From: Saccopteryx bilineata
Taxonomy: Eukaryota > Chordata > Mammalia > Chiroptera > Emballonuridae
Assembly (NCBI RefSeq): GCF_036850765.1
Contig: NC_089490.1
Coordinates: 288,468,982 to 288,532,981, forward strand
Reading direction: 5' to 3'
DNA length: 64,000 bases
Made by a program: the position numbers and the translations under genes. Position 1 is the stretch's first letter, and each line of letters opens with the position of its first letter. The notes beneath the pieces were generated by a model. That model was not told where the DNA came from. It searched no databases and saw only the letters and a program-made list of their open reading frames with translations. Positions 12,246-22,262 of the stretch are shown in pieces.

Positions 12246-12560
12246 TTCACCTGAGTGGTGGTACAGTGGATAGGGCATTGGACTGGGACATGGAGGACCA
12301 AGGTTCGAGACCCTGAGGTCACCAGCTTGAGCGTGGGCCTATCTTGTTTGAGCAAGGCTCACCAGCTTGGACCCAAGGTCGCTGGCTCGAGCAAGGGGTT
12401 ATTCAGTCTGCTGAAGGTCACCCGCAGTCAAGGCACATATGAGAAAGCAACCAATGAACAACTAAGGTGCTGCAAGGAAGAATTGATACTTCTCTCTTTC
12501 TGTCTGTCTGTACCTATCTGTCCCTCTCACAAAAAAAGAAAAGAAAAGAAAGAAAAAAAA
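12246..12560 (+). mobile_element. tRNA-derived SINE, long form of the CCTGACCTGTGGTGG family
   Basis: CACCTGAGTGGTGGTACAGT, AGGTTCGAGACCCTGAGG (B box), GTTTGAGCAAGGCTCACCAG, AAGGTCGCTGGCTCGAGCAA, TCAAGGCACATATGAGAAAG, then CTCTTTCTGTCTGTCTGTAC and an A-rich tail. This long variant carries an extra ~100-bp body. The 137-codon frame at 12255-12668 lies within it and is not a gene. Confidence 0.85.
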
Positions 12561-13199
12561 GGAGCCAGATTTTTTATTCTCAGTAAAAAAGTTATAAATT
12601 ATAAAAAGTGTTTAAGGAAAACTGGAATAAATGAGGATGTTAGGTTAGTATTGGAGGTATTGGAATAAGATCATGGTTTTCAAAATAAGTAGAAGAAGAC
12701 ATAAATATTACATGTGTATGTATGATAGATATGCTTCCTAATGGTTCCTACTGAAAGTAGCTAGGTGCAATGACACTTCTAAATATTAATCTTTATATAT
12801 AAAACTTCATTAGAAGAGAGTATATTCCAGGACTGGGGCAGGAAAAGTATAAAACAAGTCTCACACATAGTTTTCGGCCAGAAAGTAGGAATAACTTAAA
12901 TAATTAAGTGGTGGTATTTAAAGGACACAAAAATCAGATTAAAAGAGCTTTCACTGGCCAAATCTAAAACAATTTTAATATTAAAATGAATAACAACACT
13001 AATAGTTTAGAATCATTTTGAGACCACACTGATACACATTTTAAAATAAATCCTTTGAAAGTATGACAAGAACCAGGTTTTTTCTCCAGTTATAAAATAC
13101 CTCTTACCAAAAGTATGTAATAATCACAAAGAGATAAAGAGTAACTTTCTAATCAAATCATTATGTAATGTAAGAAAGATAGACCTCAGTAATGCCTGC
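12561..13199. other. AT-rich intron sequence, no recognised element
   Basis: No repeat recognised. Short A/T runs only. Confidence 0.4.
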
Positions 13200-13302
13200 C
13201 TTCAATATTCACACCATTATAGATTCCATTTCTCTAGAGTGTGGAATGGGCTAGTGAAATTGATCCTAACATATGGAATATCTCAGAAGTGACCAGCTAT
13301 CA

Positions 13303-13674
13303 GTCCTGGCCGATTGGCTCAGTGGTAGTTTGGCTCAGTGGTAGAGCGTTGGCCTGGCATGCAGGAGTCCTGGGTTTGATTCCTGGCCAGGGAACACAGG
13401 AGAAGCACCCATCTGCTTCTCCACCCCTCCCCATCTTCTTTCTCTCTGTCTCTCTCTTCCCCTCCTGCAGCCAGGGCTCCATTGGAATAAAGTTGGCCGG
13501 GGCGCTGAGAATGGCTCCATGGCCTCTGCCTCAGGTGCTAGAATGGCTCTGGTTGCAACAGAGCAATGCCCCAGATGAGCAGAGCATCACCCCCTGGTGG
13601 GCACGCCAGGTGGATCCCGGTCAGGCGCATGCGGGAGTCTGTCTGACTGCCTCCCCATTTCTAACTTCAGAAAA

Positions 13675-13725
<51 letters not shown>
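13303..13725 (+). mobile_element. tRNA-derived bat SINE, GCCCTGGCCGG family, with an 18-bp target-site duplication
   Basis: The head reads GTCCTGGCCGATTGGCTCAG with the B box GGGTTTGATTCCTGGCCAG, followed by the full body to TTCTAACTTCAGAAAAATAC and a (CA)25 tail. The A-box region TTGGCTCAGTGGTAG is duplicated in tandem at about 13314-13342. The duplication AGAAGTGACCAGCTATCA lies at 13285-13302 and 13726-13743, identical on both sides, so insertion is fairly recent. The 185-codon frame at 13241-13798 is a SINE artefact. Confidence 0.95.
13676..13725. repeat. (CA)25 microsatellite at the SINE 3' end
   Basis: A pure run of alternating AC that has replaced the normal A-rich tail of the SINE. 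It should be length-polymorphic. Confidence 0.95.
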
Positions 13726-13726
<1 letters not shown>

Positions 13727-13975
13727 GAAGTGACCAGCTATCAATTCCAAGATGACTACCCCAGAATTTGCCTGGAAGTGCATCCCCCCAACAGGTAATT
13801 TGCAGTCAGACAACATTCCTGATTGCCATCTTGACTCTAAGTCCAGGAGAAACTGAAGCAGAGACACCCAGCTAAGCTGAGCCTAATGCATGACTCACAT
13901 AAGGCAAGGGATTATACGTATTTACAGTTTTAAGCCTCCTGGGGTAATTTGCTAAATAGTAGTAGATAATAACAT

Positions 13976-15047
13976 TTTTACACCTGGTAGTAAGGTACTG
14001 CCATAACAAATACTAAAATGTGAGAATGGTTTTGCAGTCAGCCAGAAGGCTTTGAGGGGAATATCACACTATTTATTTAGTGTTGGATTTGGAATGTCCT
14101 GCAGTCATGGACTTGCAGGAAAGTAAGAACACTGTGTTGGAAACTAGAGGAAGATAGATCATTATTATGTATTGACAGAAAATTTAGCAAAACTGTTGTC
14201 TGCATTTATTGAACAACAGAAAATGGACCTAGTGACTTTTAAATAAAAAAGATCTAGGTCTTGTGGGTTTTAAAGATTCCTGGTCTTTCCAAATGGTAAA
14301 GGATGGTAAAATTAAGAAATGGTTTCTAAGCATAGATTAAAACCAAGGCACACAAGAATGTATGGTCAACAGATAAAGCCATGGTAGTGACTGTAAAATC
14401 TTTTGTTAAAATCTTAGAAAGATCAAGGATGGCCTATTTACTCACCATTTAGTGAGTCAAATTCTCTTTTAAGAGATTAATGCTACGTGTGCTTCAAAAA
14501 CCGTCTCCACCATACAGTAACGATCCTAATTCAGGTAAAGATTTTGTCACTCAGGAATCTCTGTTAGGTCTAAGGTAGAGAAGGATTTATATTTAAGGGA
14601 TTTGTTGACTTAGTTAACAACAACAACAACAAAAGAAACAACCTCACAGGAGGATTTCTATACTACCTATAAAGTTCTGATAAAATTCTATGTGTAAAAG
14701 CATCATAAGCATGGACCACAGGATGAAAGAAAAACATTGTTTAGTGAAGGGAGGCCTTTAGACTCATTACATTCTATGGGCAGGAAGTTAAATAAGAGAA
14801 CTGCTTGGTTGCAAGTATATGCTATATGTAATAAAAAAGAAAGGATGCTTCAGAAGGTAGTACCAAGAGCCCAGAACCCTGGACAACTATTCCCAGAACT
14901 TGAACCTAATCAAAGAGCATTCAACATTTATCAACTAGATTTCAGAAATGTGATGGACCATTAACTCCTTTAATGCTGTTCATGTCCCCTCTTTTTGAAC
15001 AGAAATGTCTAAAGAAATTATCTCTTGCATATTTCACCATTGTAGGC
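13976..15047. other. Intron sequence, no recognised element
   Basis: Contains a short AAC repeat near 14614-14632. The 75-codon frame at 14737-14964 shows no domain. Confidence 0.4.
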
Positions 15048-15077
15048 TGTGTGTGCGTGTGTGTGTGTGTGTGTGTG
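15048..15077. repeat. (GT)n microsatellite
   Basis: About 15 GT units with one GC interruption near the start. Confidence 0.92.
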
Positions 15078-15289
15078 ACAGCCTAAATAATTGGTCTGTT
15101 TACTATCACAAGTCTAGAGATTAAGAGAAATTAATTCAAGAAACCTCAATTGCACCTTGATTTAGATGGTTTCTGGACTTTGAACTTATACAATAATGGG
15201 ATATAAGTGTGGCCATCTTAGAAAAGGGCTATATAATTTCATGACAGAGAAGTCTGAGTACTTGTGGGCAGAGGGTGGGCTTTGGTACA

Positions 15290-15765
15290 CAGACTATAAG
15301 AGAATCCTTAATGATCCCAGGTTCTGTGTATTCATGGTTCTGTGTAAACTTATTCCCTGAATGTGGGCTGAACTTACTTTTAACAGTCAGAATACAAAAG
15401 AAGAAATGGGATGTCACTTTCAAGATTAGGTTATAAATAGATTGTGGTTTTGATCAAAGATATTTTGTCTCTATCGCTTTTAGATACATGAAGAAAGCCA
15501 GCTACCATGTGGGGTAGTCCTTCAGAGAGGTCCATGAAGCAAGGGACTACATGGAAGAAAATTTCTGCTTCCTTGTAATTAAGTCTTTAGACCAGACCAT
15601 AGCCTCAGCTAATGGCTTGGCTGCAAACTTTGCAAGACTTTGAGCCAGAGATGCCCAGTGAAGCCAATCCTGGATACCAATAATCCTGTGAGAAATAAAT
15701 CCTTATTGTTTTACATGGTTAAGTTTTGTGTTAGTTTTTATACAGCCATTGGTAACTAATACAAA
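15290..15765 (+). mobile_element. MaLR-type solo LTR
   Basis: GTGTAAACTTATTCCCTGAA, TGTGGGCTGAACTTACTTTT, AAATGGGATGTCACTTTC, AGATTAGGTTATAAATAGAT, then GAGCCAGAGATGCCCAGTGA, a polyadenylation signal in AGAAATAAATCCTTATTG, and an end reading ACAGCCATTGGTAACTAATA. This is the block order of a common mammalian LTR with a GATAACTAATAC-like 3' end. The same family appears at 13200-13975. Confidence 0.65.
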
Positions 15766-15952
15766 AACTATATTAAGTAATAAAAATGAACACCATTAAT
15801 AGTGGGAAAAACCCAAATCATGTTTCACCTGATAAGATACAAAATAAATACTGCATTTCCTTTGTCATGTATCAAACAAAATTGCAGAATTAATACATGA
15901 GGAAACATCAGAAAAACTTAACATGAGGAACATTCTTTAAAAAAGAAGTGGC

Positions 15953-16325
15953 ATCCCTGGCCATTTGGTTCAATGTTAAAGCATCTGCCTGTTGTGTAGA
16001 AGTCCTGGGTTAGATTCCTGGTCAGGGCACACAGGAGAAGCAACCATCTGCTTCTCCATCTTTCCTCCTTCCCTCTCTTTCTCTTCTCTCCCTCTCTTCT
16101 CCTCTTGAAGTCATGGATCAAATAGTTTGAGCAAGTTGGCCCTGGGTGTTGTGGATGGCTCCGTGGCCTCACATGGCCTCGCCTAAAGCGCTAAAATACC
16201 TCGGTTGCCACGCAATAGAGCAGCAGCACCAGATAGGCAGAGCATTGGTAGGCGGCTTGCTGGGTGGATCACCATCAGGAGCATGCAGGAATCTATCTCT
16301 GCTTCCCTGCCTCTCAGTTATTTTT
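15953..16325 (+). mobile_element. tRNA-derived bat SINE, GCCCTGGCCGG family, diverged
   Basis: ATCCCTGGCCATTTGGTTCA (head), GGGTTAGATTCCTGGTCAGG (B box), ACACAGGAGAAGCAACCATC (body), then GGTGGATCACCATCAGGAGC. It ends in a T/A-rich stretch. Many substitutions show an old copy. Confidence 0.88.
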
Positions 16326-17003
16326 TTTTAAAAAAAGGCCAGAAATTTTTAAAACTGTTAGAGTTATAGAAGTCAATAAAAGATATGGAACTATACCAGA
16401 CAAAAGGAAACCAATACGTTATTTTAAACTTGAACAATTTGTTGTATAAGACATTACTGAAGCATTTGATGAAACCTGAATGGGGTGTAAGGATTAAACT
16501 GCAACAGTGCATTAAAATTAATTTTCTGACTTTAAGGATTATATTTAGATTATACAAGGAAAATGTATTTATTTGTAGAAAACAGCCAATATTCTGGTCT
16601 CTCACCTCCTGACAAAGACTCTGGTTATGGGACACACAGAAATCAATGATAGGTTAACCTGTTCCTACTACACTACTTGAGCTGCTTTCTGTGATCATGG
16701 TTGACTCACAGGATAAGAGAAAAGATATGCTTTGCTTTGTTTACCTATGGCACTTCTGTAAAAGCAAGAAAATGTGAATATTTATATACGTTTTTGGATA
16801 ATAATAATAATAATACAAATTAATGCTAAGTCTAGTCACAGTCTTCCTGTTCCCTTCCTAGAATTGGACTATTTAAGTATGACCATATAAGAAATATTCT
16901 GTTTAATAACCTACTCCAATTTCTACCAAAATTTTCACCTTAGCATTTGTCCTCAAACTTCATGTAAAGCAAAATAAAATTTGTGTTAAGAAAACAAGGG
17001 AAC
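16326..17003. other. Intron sequence, no recognised element
   Basis: Contains an (AAT)n run near 16799-16816. Overlapping open frames on both strands at 16318-16635 carry no domain. Confidence 0.4.
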
Positions 17004-17195
17004 AGCCCTGGTCAGATAACTCAGTTGTGTAGAGAATCATCCCAATACATCAAGGTTTTGAGTACAAAACCCAGTTAGGACACATTCAATAATCAACAAA
17101 TGAATGCATGAATAAGTGTAGGCAAAAACTGATGTTTTTCTCTCTCTCCCTTTTTCTCTCTCTCTCCAATCAATAAATAAAAGTTTTTTAAAAAA
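17004..17195 (+). mobile_element. tRNA-derived SINE, older GCCCTGGTCAGATAGCTCAG type
   Basis: GCCCTGGTCAGATAACTCAG, a degraded B box (GTTTTGAGTACAAAACCC), AATCAACAAATGAATGCATG, then a TCTCTCTCCC tract and an AATCAATAAATAAA end. This shares architecture with Ves-like bat SINEs. Confidence 0.75.
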
Positions 17196-18490
17196 GCAAT
17201 CAAAGAATGCATGTTAATAGTTTTATGTTGTTGGGTTTTTTTGTTTGTTTTTTAAGCCAGCAGTGAAATTTCTTTAGGTATACCTTGCTTTATTGAAAGT
17301 TATTTTTTTACATCAGTGGATAAGACATATTTATTCTTCAGATTTTTTTATGATTGGATAACCCATTCTCAAATTAATATAGTAAATATAATATGTATTC
17401 CAAAAAAACCCAGCTCAACTGAGATAAAAAAACTAAATTTAACCCCTTCAAAAACATTTTAAAATCACTAACTCAAAAATAAAAGTTATAATTAATTGCA
17501 ATTAATTTCATTTTAAAGACCCTGGGACTGGTTCCTACTTTCTTGATACACAGGGATGAAATTTTCATATAAAAATAAAAATCAAATAGTAAATAACACT
17601 CCATGAACTTATTATAATAATTAAATAAAATAGAAAATAGAAATCTCTAGTTCGATCTTCTGGCCCTTAACTGTTGCTCAGAAAAAGGTAGGTCTTATTA
17701 TATAAATTATGATTCAGAATTGACATCTACAAAATGTGTCATCAAGACCTGGTAACCAATAACCCAATAAGCTGCTTCAAAATGGCTTAGCTTAGGCAGA
17801 GGAAGATACTACAAGTATGAATATGAATTTAAAGATGTTAAACCTGTCAGCACCCTAGGAAAAATAACTTAAATTGCATACTCTAGTGATGTACAATTAC
17901 CAGATATGGAAGAGGGCACATTACTGTAATTCATTGTTATTCTAGTGATCTTAAAGAATTAAGACCATGTTCATAAGGACCAAATTTGTCTCCAAGGAGT
18001 AACACTGAGTTGGGGAATATCAGGATCATTAAATAATTTCCTTAGGTCAGAATAAAAGCACTTTAACTATAAATGTCACTTCCATGGCATATTGGATGTC
18101 GCATAAGTTAGTAAAGTGACCTTTCTCTCAAACAATTCATAGATTCACTAGAATTTTCTTCAGCTTTCAAGAACTAAATATATTCCATTGTCATACATGT
18201 CTTAAATGTTGATTTCCCTCTGAAATCTTTGCATACCCTACTCACCGCTACCTCCCTTTTGTACAGTTATGTTTTTTATAATTTTCACTTTAGTTAATCT
18301 TCATTAAAGGTTAATTGTTCTTCATGTTTTCAGTTGTACAATCCATTATTGCTAAAAAGACATTTGTCTTATAAACTTTATTTTGATGTTCCAATATTGT
18401 TGATATTTTATATTACAAAATAAGCTATTTCATTATATCTATTTTTAGACTGTTTAATTCTTCTCTTTCGTTAAAATTGAAAACATTCTA
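17196..18490. other. AT-rich intron sequence, no recognised element
   Basis: No repeat or exon recognised. Confidence 0.4.
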
Positions 18491-18850
18491 GGCCTGGCCG
18501 GCTAGCTCACCAGTAGAGCGTCGGCCTCACGTGTGGAAGTCCTGGGTTCAGTTCCCGGCCAGGGCACACAGGAGAAATGCGCATTTGCTTCTCTACCCTT
18601 CTCCCTCTACTTTCTGTCTCTCTTTTCCCCTCCCACAGCCAAAGCTCCATTGGAGCAGAGTTGACCTGAGCTGAGGATGGCTCCATGGCAGCCGCCTCAG
18701 GTGCTAGAATGGCTCTAGCTGCAAGGAACCAACATCCCAGATGGGCAGAGCATCGCCCCCTGGTGGGCATGCCAGTTGGATCCCGGTCCGGTGCATGCGG
18801 ACATCTGACTGCATCCCTGTTTCTAACTTCGGAAAAATAAAAGAAAAAAT
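18491..18850 (+). mobile_element. tRNA-derived bat SINE, GCCCTGGCCGG family
   Basis: GGCCTGGCCGGCTAGCTCAC (A box), GTTCAGTTCCCGGCCAGGGC (B box and closing stem), full body, GCCCCCTGGTGGGCATGCCA, then TTCTAACTTCGGAAAAATAA and an A-rich tail. It lies 130 bp from a second copy in opposite orientation. Confidence 0.92.
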
Positions 18851-18982
18851 TAAAAAAATAAAAACTTAAAGTGTTTATTTAATTAATTATAAGTGAATAA
18901 ACAACTAATTTGTCTTTATTTTCAGTGATTTTTAGAAACAGACACGTTAAAGCAGTGTTGAAAAATACTGCATTAAAGTATT

Positions 18983-19367
18983 TTTTTTTTCTTTTCTTTT
19001 TTTTTTTTGCGTATTTTTCTGAAGCTGGAAACAGGGAGAGACAGTCAGATAGACTCCCGCATGCGCCCGACCGGGATCCACCCCGCAAGTCCACCAGGGG
19101 CGACGCTCTGCCCACCAGGGGGCGTCACTCTGCCAGGACCAGAGCCACTCTAGCACATGGGGCAGAGGCCAAGGAGCCATCCCCAGCATCCGGGCCATCT
19201 TTGCTCCAATGGAGCCTTGGCTGCGGGAGGGAAAGAGAGAGACAGATAGGAAGGAGGGGGGGTGGAGAAGCAAATGGGCGCTTCTCCTATGTGCCCTGGC
19301 CAGGAATCAAACCCGGGTCTCCAGCACTCCAGGCTGACGCTCTACCGCTGAGCCAACCAGCCAGGGC
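18983..19367 (-). mobile_element. tRNA-derived bat SINE, GCCCTGGCCGG family, young copy
   Basis: The minus strand reads GCCCTGGCTGGTTGGCTCAG, GGTTTGATTCCTGGCCAGGG and a full body to TTCCAGCTTCAGAAAAATAC with an A-rich tail. CpGs are well preserved. Short matching flanks TAAAGTATT at 18974-18982 and 19368-19376 look like a target-site duplication. The open frames on both strands here (18910-19395, 18947-19273) are SINE translations. Confidence 0.93.
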
Positions 19368-19376
19368 TAAAGTATT

Positions 19377-21908
19377 ATGTTTTAAAACTATATAAAATCA
19401 ATAGTTTCACCAATCATTTGTATTTGAATAGAATATATTAAAGCTAGTCATTGTAGTCTCATGCCAAAATATTCCCACAAAATATAAAAAATTGTTTTTA
19501 AAGTGACTGAGAAAGAATTCACCACTTTTGATAGAGTAATTATTCTTTGTGATTTCTTGTTTTCTTTTTGAAATTTAATTTCAAAATGTAACACTGATAA
19601 CAATAACACATAAATTTTAGGTGAGCATCTTCATAGCATTTGAACTGGTGATTGTGTTGTGTGTCTATCACCCAAAGTCAAATCATTTTCTATCACCCTA
19701 TATTAAATACAGATATTTAAAATTGACTGTGATTTGCTGAAACAATAGCTATACTGCCCAATATACTATGGTGAGCTCCATCTGGTCTTGACCAAATATT
19801 ATTTTGAAATTCTAAGGGAAATCATACAAAGGCAAGAATTGACTAGATGGGGTTTGGGGAAAGATAATAAAGAAAAGAATAATTGTTAAACAAAGTGACT
19901 TAGAGCAGTGAAGCATGTCTATATGGTAAGAGGGTGTGCTTGGCAATGGAGTTTACTGCTCTAGGAATATCAGTATGATGCCTGCTTGGATGCAAGTTGG
20001 GTTTGATTAGTTCCAGGTTGGCCATGTAAAAGCAAAAACAACAAATATTGCAAATATAACTGGCTCTGCTGTGTTTTTTGTTATATGCATGTAGGCGAGA
20101 TTGTGGGAAAAGGCAAAGTTGGTGCTTGGTAAATATTCATTTTTTAAAATTTAATTTGCATGTGGTATTTATACTGTTTAGTATTTCTTTGAAAAGAGTA
20201 CATTATGCAGATGCAGTATATTTTTCCATAGATCATTCTGCTACATCACAGCAGCCCAGAATACCATGTCTCACTCAAGAGTGTACAAAAACTATTTTGT
20301 TCTCTCACCTATCACTTGCCTGATTTTCAGGTTTGTTTCCTCAGGCACTAGAGTGACCCCTTTATTTAAGGGCTCAGATTCTGCAGCTACTCGGAACAAC
20401 AAAAGACTTAATCGTTTATAAGGGAATTTTTTAATACAGCAAAGGGGTGTGAATTTTTGTTTTAAGGATGTAATTTGGGTAATAAAGTGTCATTAAAGTT
20501 CATGAATTCATATAAATATCTCCAATTTTTATGAAGTCAGCGCTAGGCTAAAACGTTTATTACTGAAAAGCATTGTATTCTTAAAGGCCATACTATTTCT
20601 CAAAATACAACATTTATTTTTCTCCCCCCACCCCGAAAAATCAGAGCACAATTTTCTAAAATTATTCTTCGCCATTTTCAGGGTCTACTTTTCTAAGAAG
20701 ACATCTTCCAGTTGTGTAACTAACTCTCTAGCAACCATAGAGGGCGCCATAAAGAGGCAGCTGAGAAAACGTAGCAGAAACTGAGTCGTCATACATGCAG
20801 CCTCGGGCATGCTCACAAATATAAGTGAACTACTCTGAGCTAATTTCTCAGGTCAAGGAAGGAATATAGTCTTTGAAAGCTTAGTGAGGTGACAGACACA
20901 ATTTCAAGTGCATATATGGTCAATCCATGTGACAACTCTTATAACCTGTAACCTGCTTCTGCCCGCAGAGTACTCTGCAACTTCTTTGTGCGTCTAATAT
21001 GGCTGTTAAAGCAGCAGAAGCCCCCTGAGGAAGTCAGATGTAGGAAATACTAACAATGTCTCACACAGGAGTTTCAAGTTGTGATTTGGAAGTGATGAGT
21101 AACTTTATCTTACAAGTATGCTAGAAACTGAAATTCACTTTTTTAAAAAAGAGGGATTTTAAATGGTGCTTGAGAAATAAACATTATAATTTAAAATTGT
21201 TATTAAAGCTGGAATTGTTAACTCATCGAGCTTGGAATAGATATGAAAGATTTTGTAAAATTTGGTTATTGTTGAAATGTAAATTTTATATTATTATTAT
21301 TGAGAATGATAATGATACTATACTTAATTATAAGATTATTCTAATGATGACTGATTAATGGTATTTTGTTTCCTAGAGTGATGGCTTAACTACTATGGGT
21401 GACCTATACCCACAAGGAAAACTAATCATCCTTCTGGAATCTCCATTGAAGCCACAAAGATGCAATTCTTTCCCCCTTTCTGCACTGCTTTCAGGCTCAG
21501 GTGTGATACATGTTTTGGATAATTTACTTTTAGCCAAGAATTACTATCGGGTATTTGGTGAGAGTGGTGGCTACCTCCAGCAATGTTGGTGTCTGGAATT
21601 GTAATGCCAATATCAGTACAAAGTGAATTTTGTACTAAAAGTACAAAGGAATTTTGTAAGTTAAGAAAAATGTAAATATTGGAAAAAGTGAAGAATATAA
21701 TATATCCTAGGTATTTCTGTATCTATTTATATATTTTGAATGAAGTAAAAAAAAACTTAAATAGAAAGTTGAAAAAAATAAATGAAAATAATTGTATCCT
21801 CTGCAGTGGAAGACCAATCTTCTGGGTTACAAGTAAGATGCTTACATCAGCCTGCAGAAAATAAGTGTGAAAAAGTTTTGTAGCAACTGATAAAATTCTG
21901 GTTTGTTT
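19377..21908. other. Intron sequence next to the CDH12 donor, no recognised element
   Basis: 20690-20830 has a few CpGs (GAGGGCGCCATAAAGAGG, GAAAACGTAGCAG, TGAGTCGTCATAC). 21395-21604 is open for 69 codons with no recognisable domain. Neither resembles a cadherin exon. Confidence 0.4.
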
Positions 21909-21914
21909 ACTCAC
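21909..21914 (-). other. Splice donor of the CDH12 exon
   Basis: On the minus strand the exon ends CCTGTGG and is followed by GTGAGT, a consensus 5' splice site. Reading through it gives a stop codon at once (GAG TAA), which confirms the boundary. Confidence 0.92.
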
Positions 21915-22209
21915 CCACAGGAGACATTTCTGGGACACTAGCAACATATGGTCCATCCAAAAACTTTGGCTCATTATCGTTAATATCCTGTACTTTGATG
22001 ATGAACTCTGATTCAGGTTCCAGGGGCTTCCTGGTTTCTATGTCCACAGCCTGAGCACGAAGTGTGTAGAAAGGTTTCTCTTCTCTGTCCAGGCTCCTTA
22101 TTGCGTGAATGTCCCCTGTAGTTTCATCAATAGTAAAAACGGTGCCAGCGCCATCTCCTGAGAGGGTGTATTTAACAGTGCCCTCTCCCTTGTCTAAGTC
22201 AGAATGGAG
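21915..22209 (-). CDS. CDH12: CDH12 (cadherin-12) coding exon, EC1-EC2 junction
   Basis: Cadherin-12 is a type II classical cadherin, a single-pass plasma-membrane protein giving calcium-dependent cell adhesion, mainly between neurons. This exon encodes 98 whole codons plus one base, from [10 protein letters not shown] to VPEMSPV. It holds most of EC1 and the first strand of EC2. Calcium-binding signatures are visible: LDRE at exon residues 40-43, DINDN at 75-79, and the PE of VPEMS at 93-94. [14 protein letters not shown] is typical of type II cadherins. The EC1 tryptophans used in strand exchange must lie in the preceding exon, which is not seen. The length of 295 bp, phase 0 start and phase 1 end fit the conserved type II exon, probably the second coding exon. 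The start is set by the splice acceptor: the ATG further upstream in frame is intronic. The combination [20 protein letters not shown] and [15 protein letters not shown] matches CDH12 as I remember it, and fits CDH6, 7, 8, 9, 10, 11, 18 and 20 less well. The frame is open with no damage. Paralogue identity is from memory. Confidence 0.9.
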
Positions 22210-22262
22210 CTTTAAGGGGAGAGAGAAAGGCGGGAGAGAGAGGAGAGAGAAAAAGAGAATGA
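22210..22262 (-). other. Splice acceptor and polypyrimidine tract of the CDH12 exon
   Basis: Read on the minus strand, about 45 bases rich in C and T (CTCTTTTTCTCTCCTCTCTC and onward) end in CCCCTTAAAG directly before the exon's first codon CTC. The AG at 22211-22210 is the only acceptor that opens the frame at the LHSD residues. The tract is strong, so the exon is probably constitutive. The branch point was not placed. Confidence 0.88.

Larger units (their letters stand above)
13200..13975 (+). mobile_element. MaLR-type LTR fragment split by a SINE
   Basis: The left part holds GTGTGGAATGGGCTAGTGAA then CTAACATATGGAATAT. The right part, after the SINE, holds GACACCCAGCTAAGCTGAGC, then TTTTAAGCCTCCTGGGGTAA and TTTGCTAAATAGTAGTAGAT. 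These match successive parts of a common mammalian LTR whose 3' end reads GGGTAATTTGTTACGCAGCA-like. The SINE at 13303-13725 separates them. The subfamily is uncertain. Confidence 0.6.
1..21914 (-). other. Presumed CDH12 intron, downstream of the exon
   Basis: The sequence 3' of the exon in transcript direction is AT-rich and repeat-filled. I looked for the next expected type II cadherin exon (about 120 bp, encoding the DADDPTYGNSARVVYSI region) and did not see it. This assigns the stretch to one intron that continues beyond the window's left edge. The assignment follows from the exon's orientation and the known large size of the gene. Confidence 0.7.

Noticed and set aside
12255..12668. 137-codon open frame on the plus strand
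   Set aside because: It lies within a long-form tRNA-derived SINE and its A-rich tail. Related SINE copies in this window do not keep the frame.
13241..13798. 185-codon open frame, the longest in the window
   Set aside because: Made of SINE sequence and a (CA)25 run that translates as alternating Thr and His. The ends are LTR sequence.
18910..19395. 161-codon plus-strand and 108-codon minus-strand frames
   Set aside because: Both are translations of one young CpG-rich SINE. The minus-strand frame has counterparts in the SINEs at 13303 and 52267.
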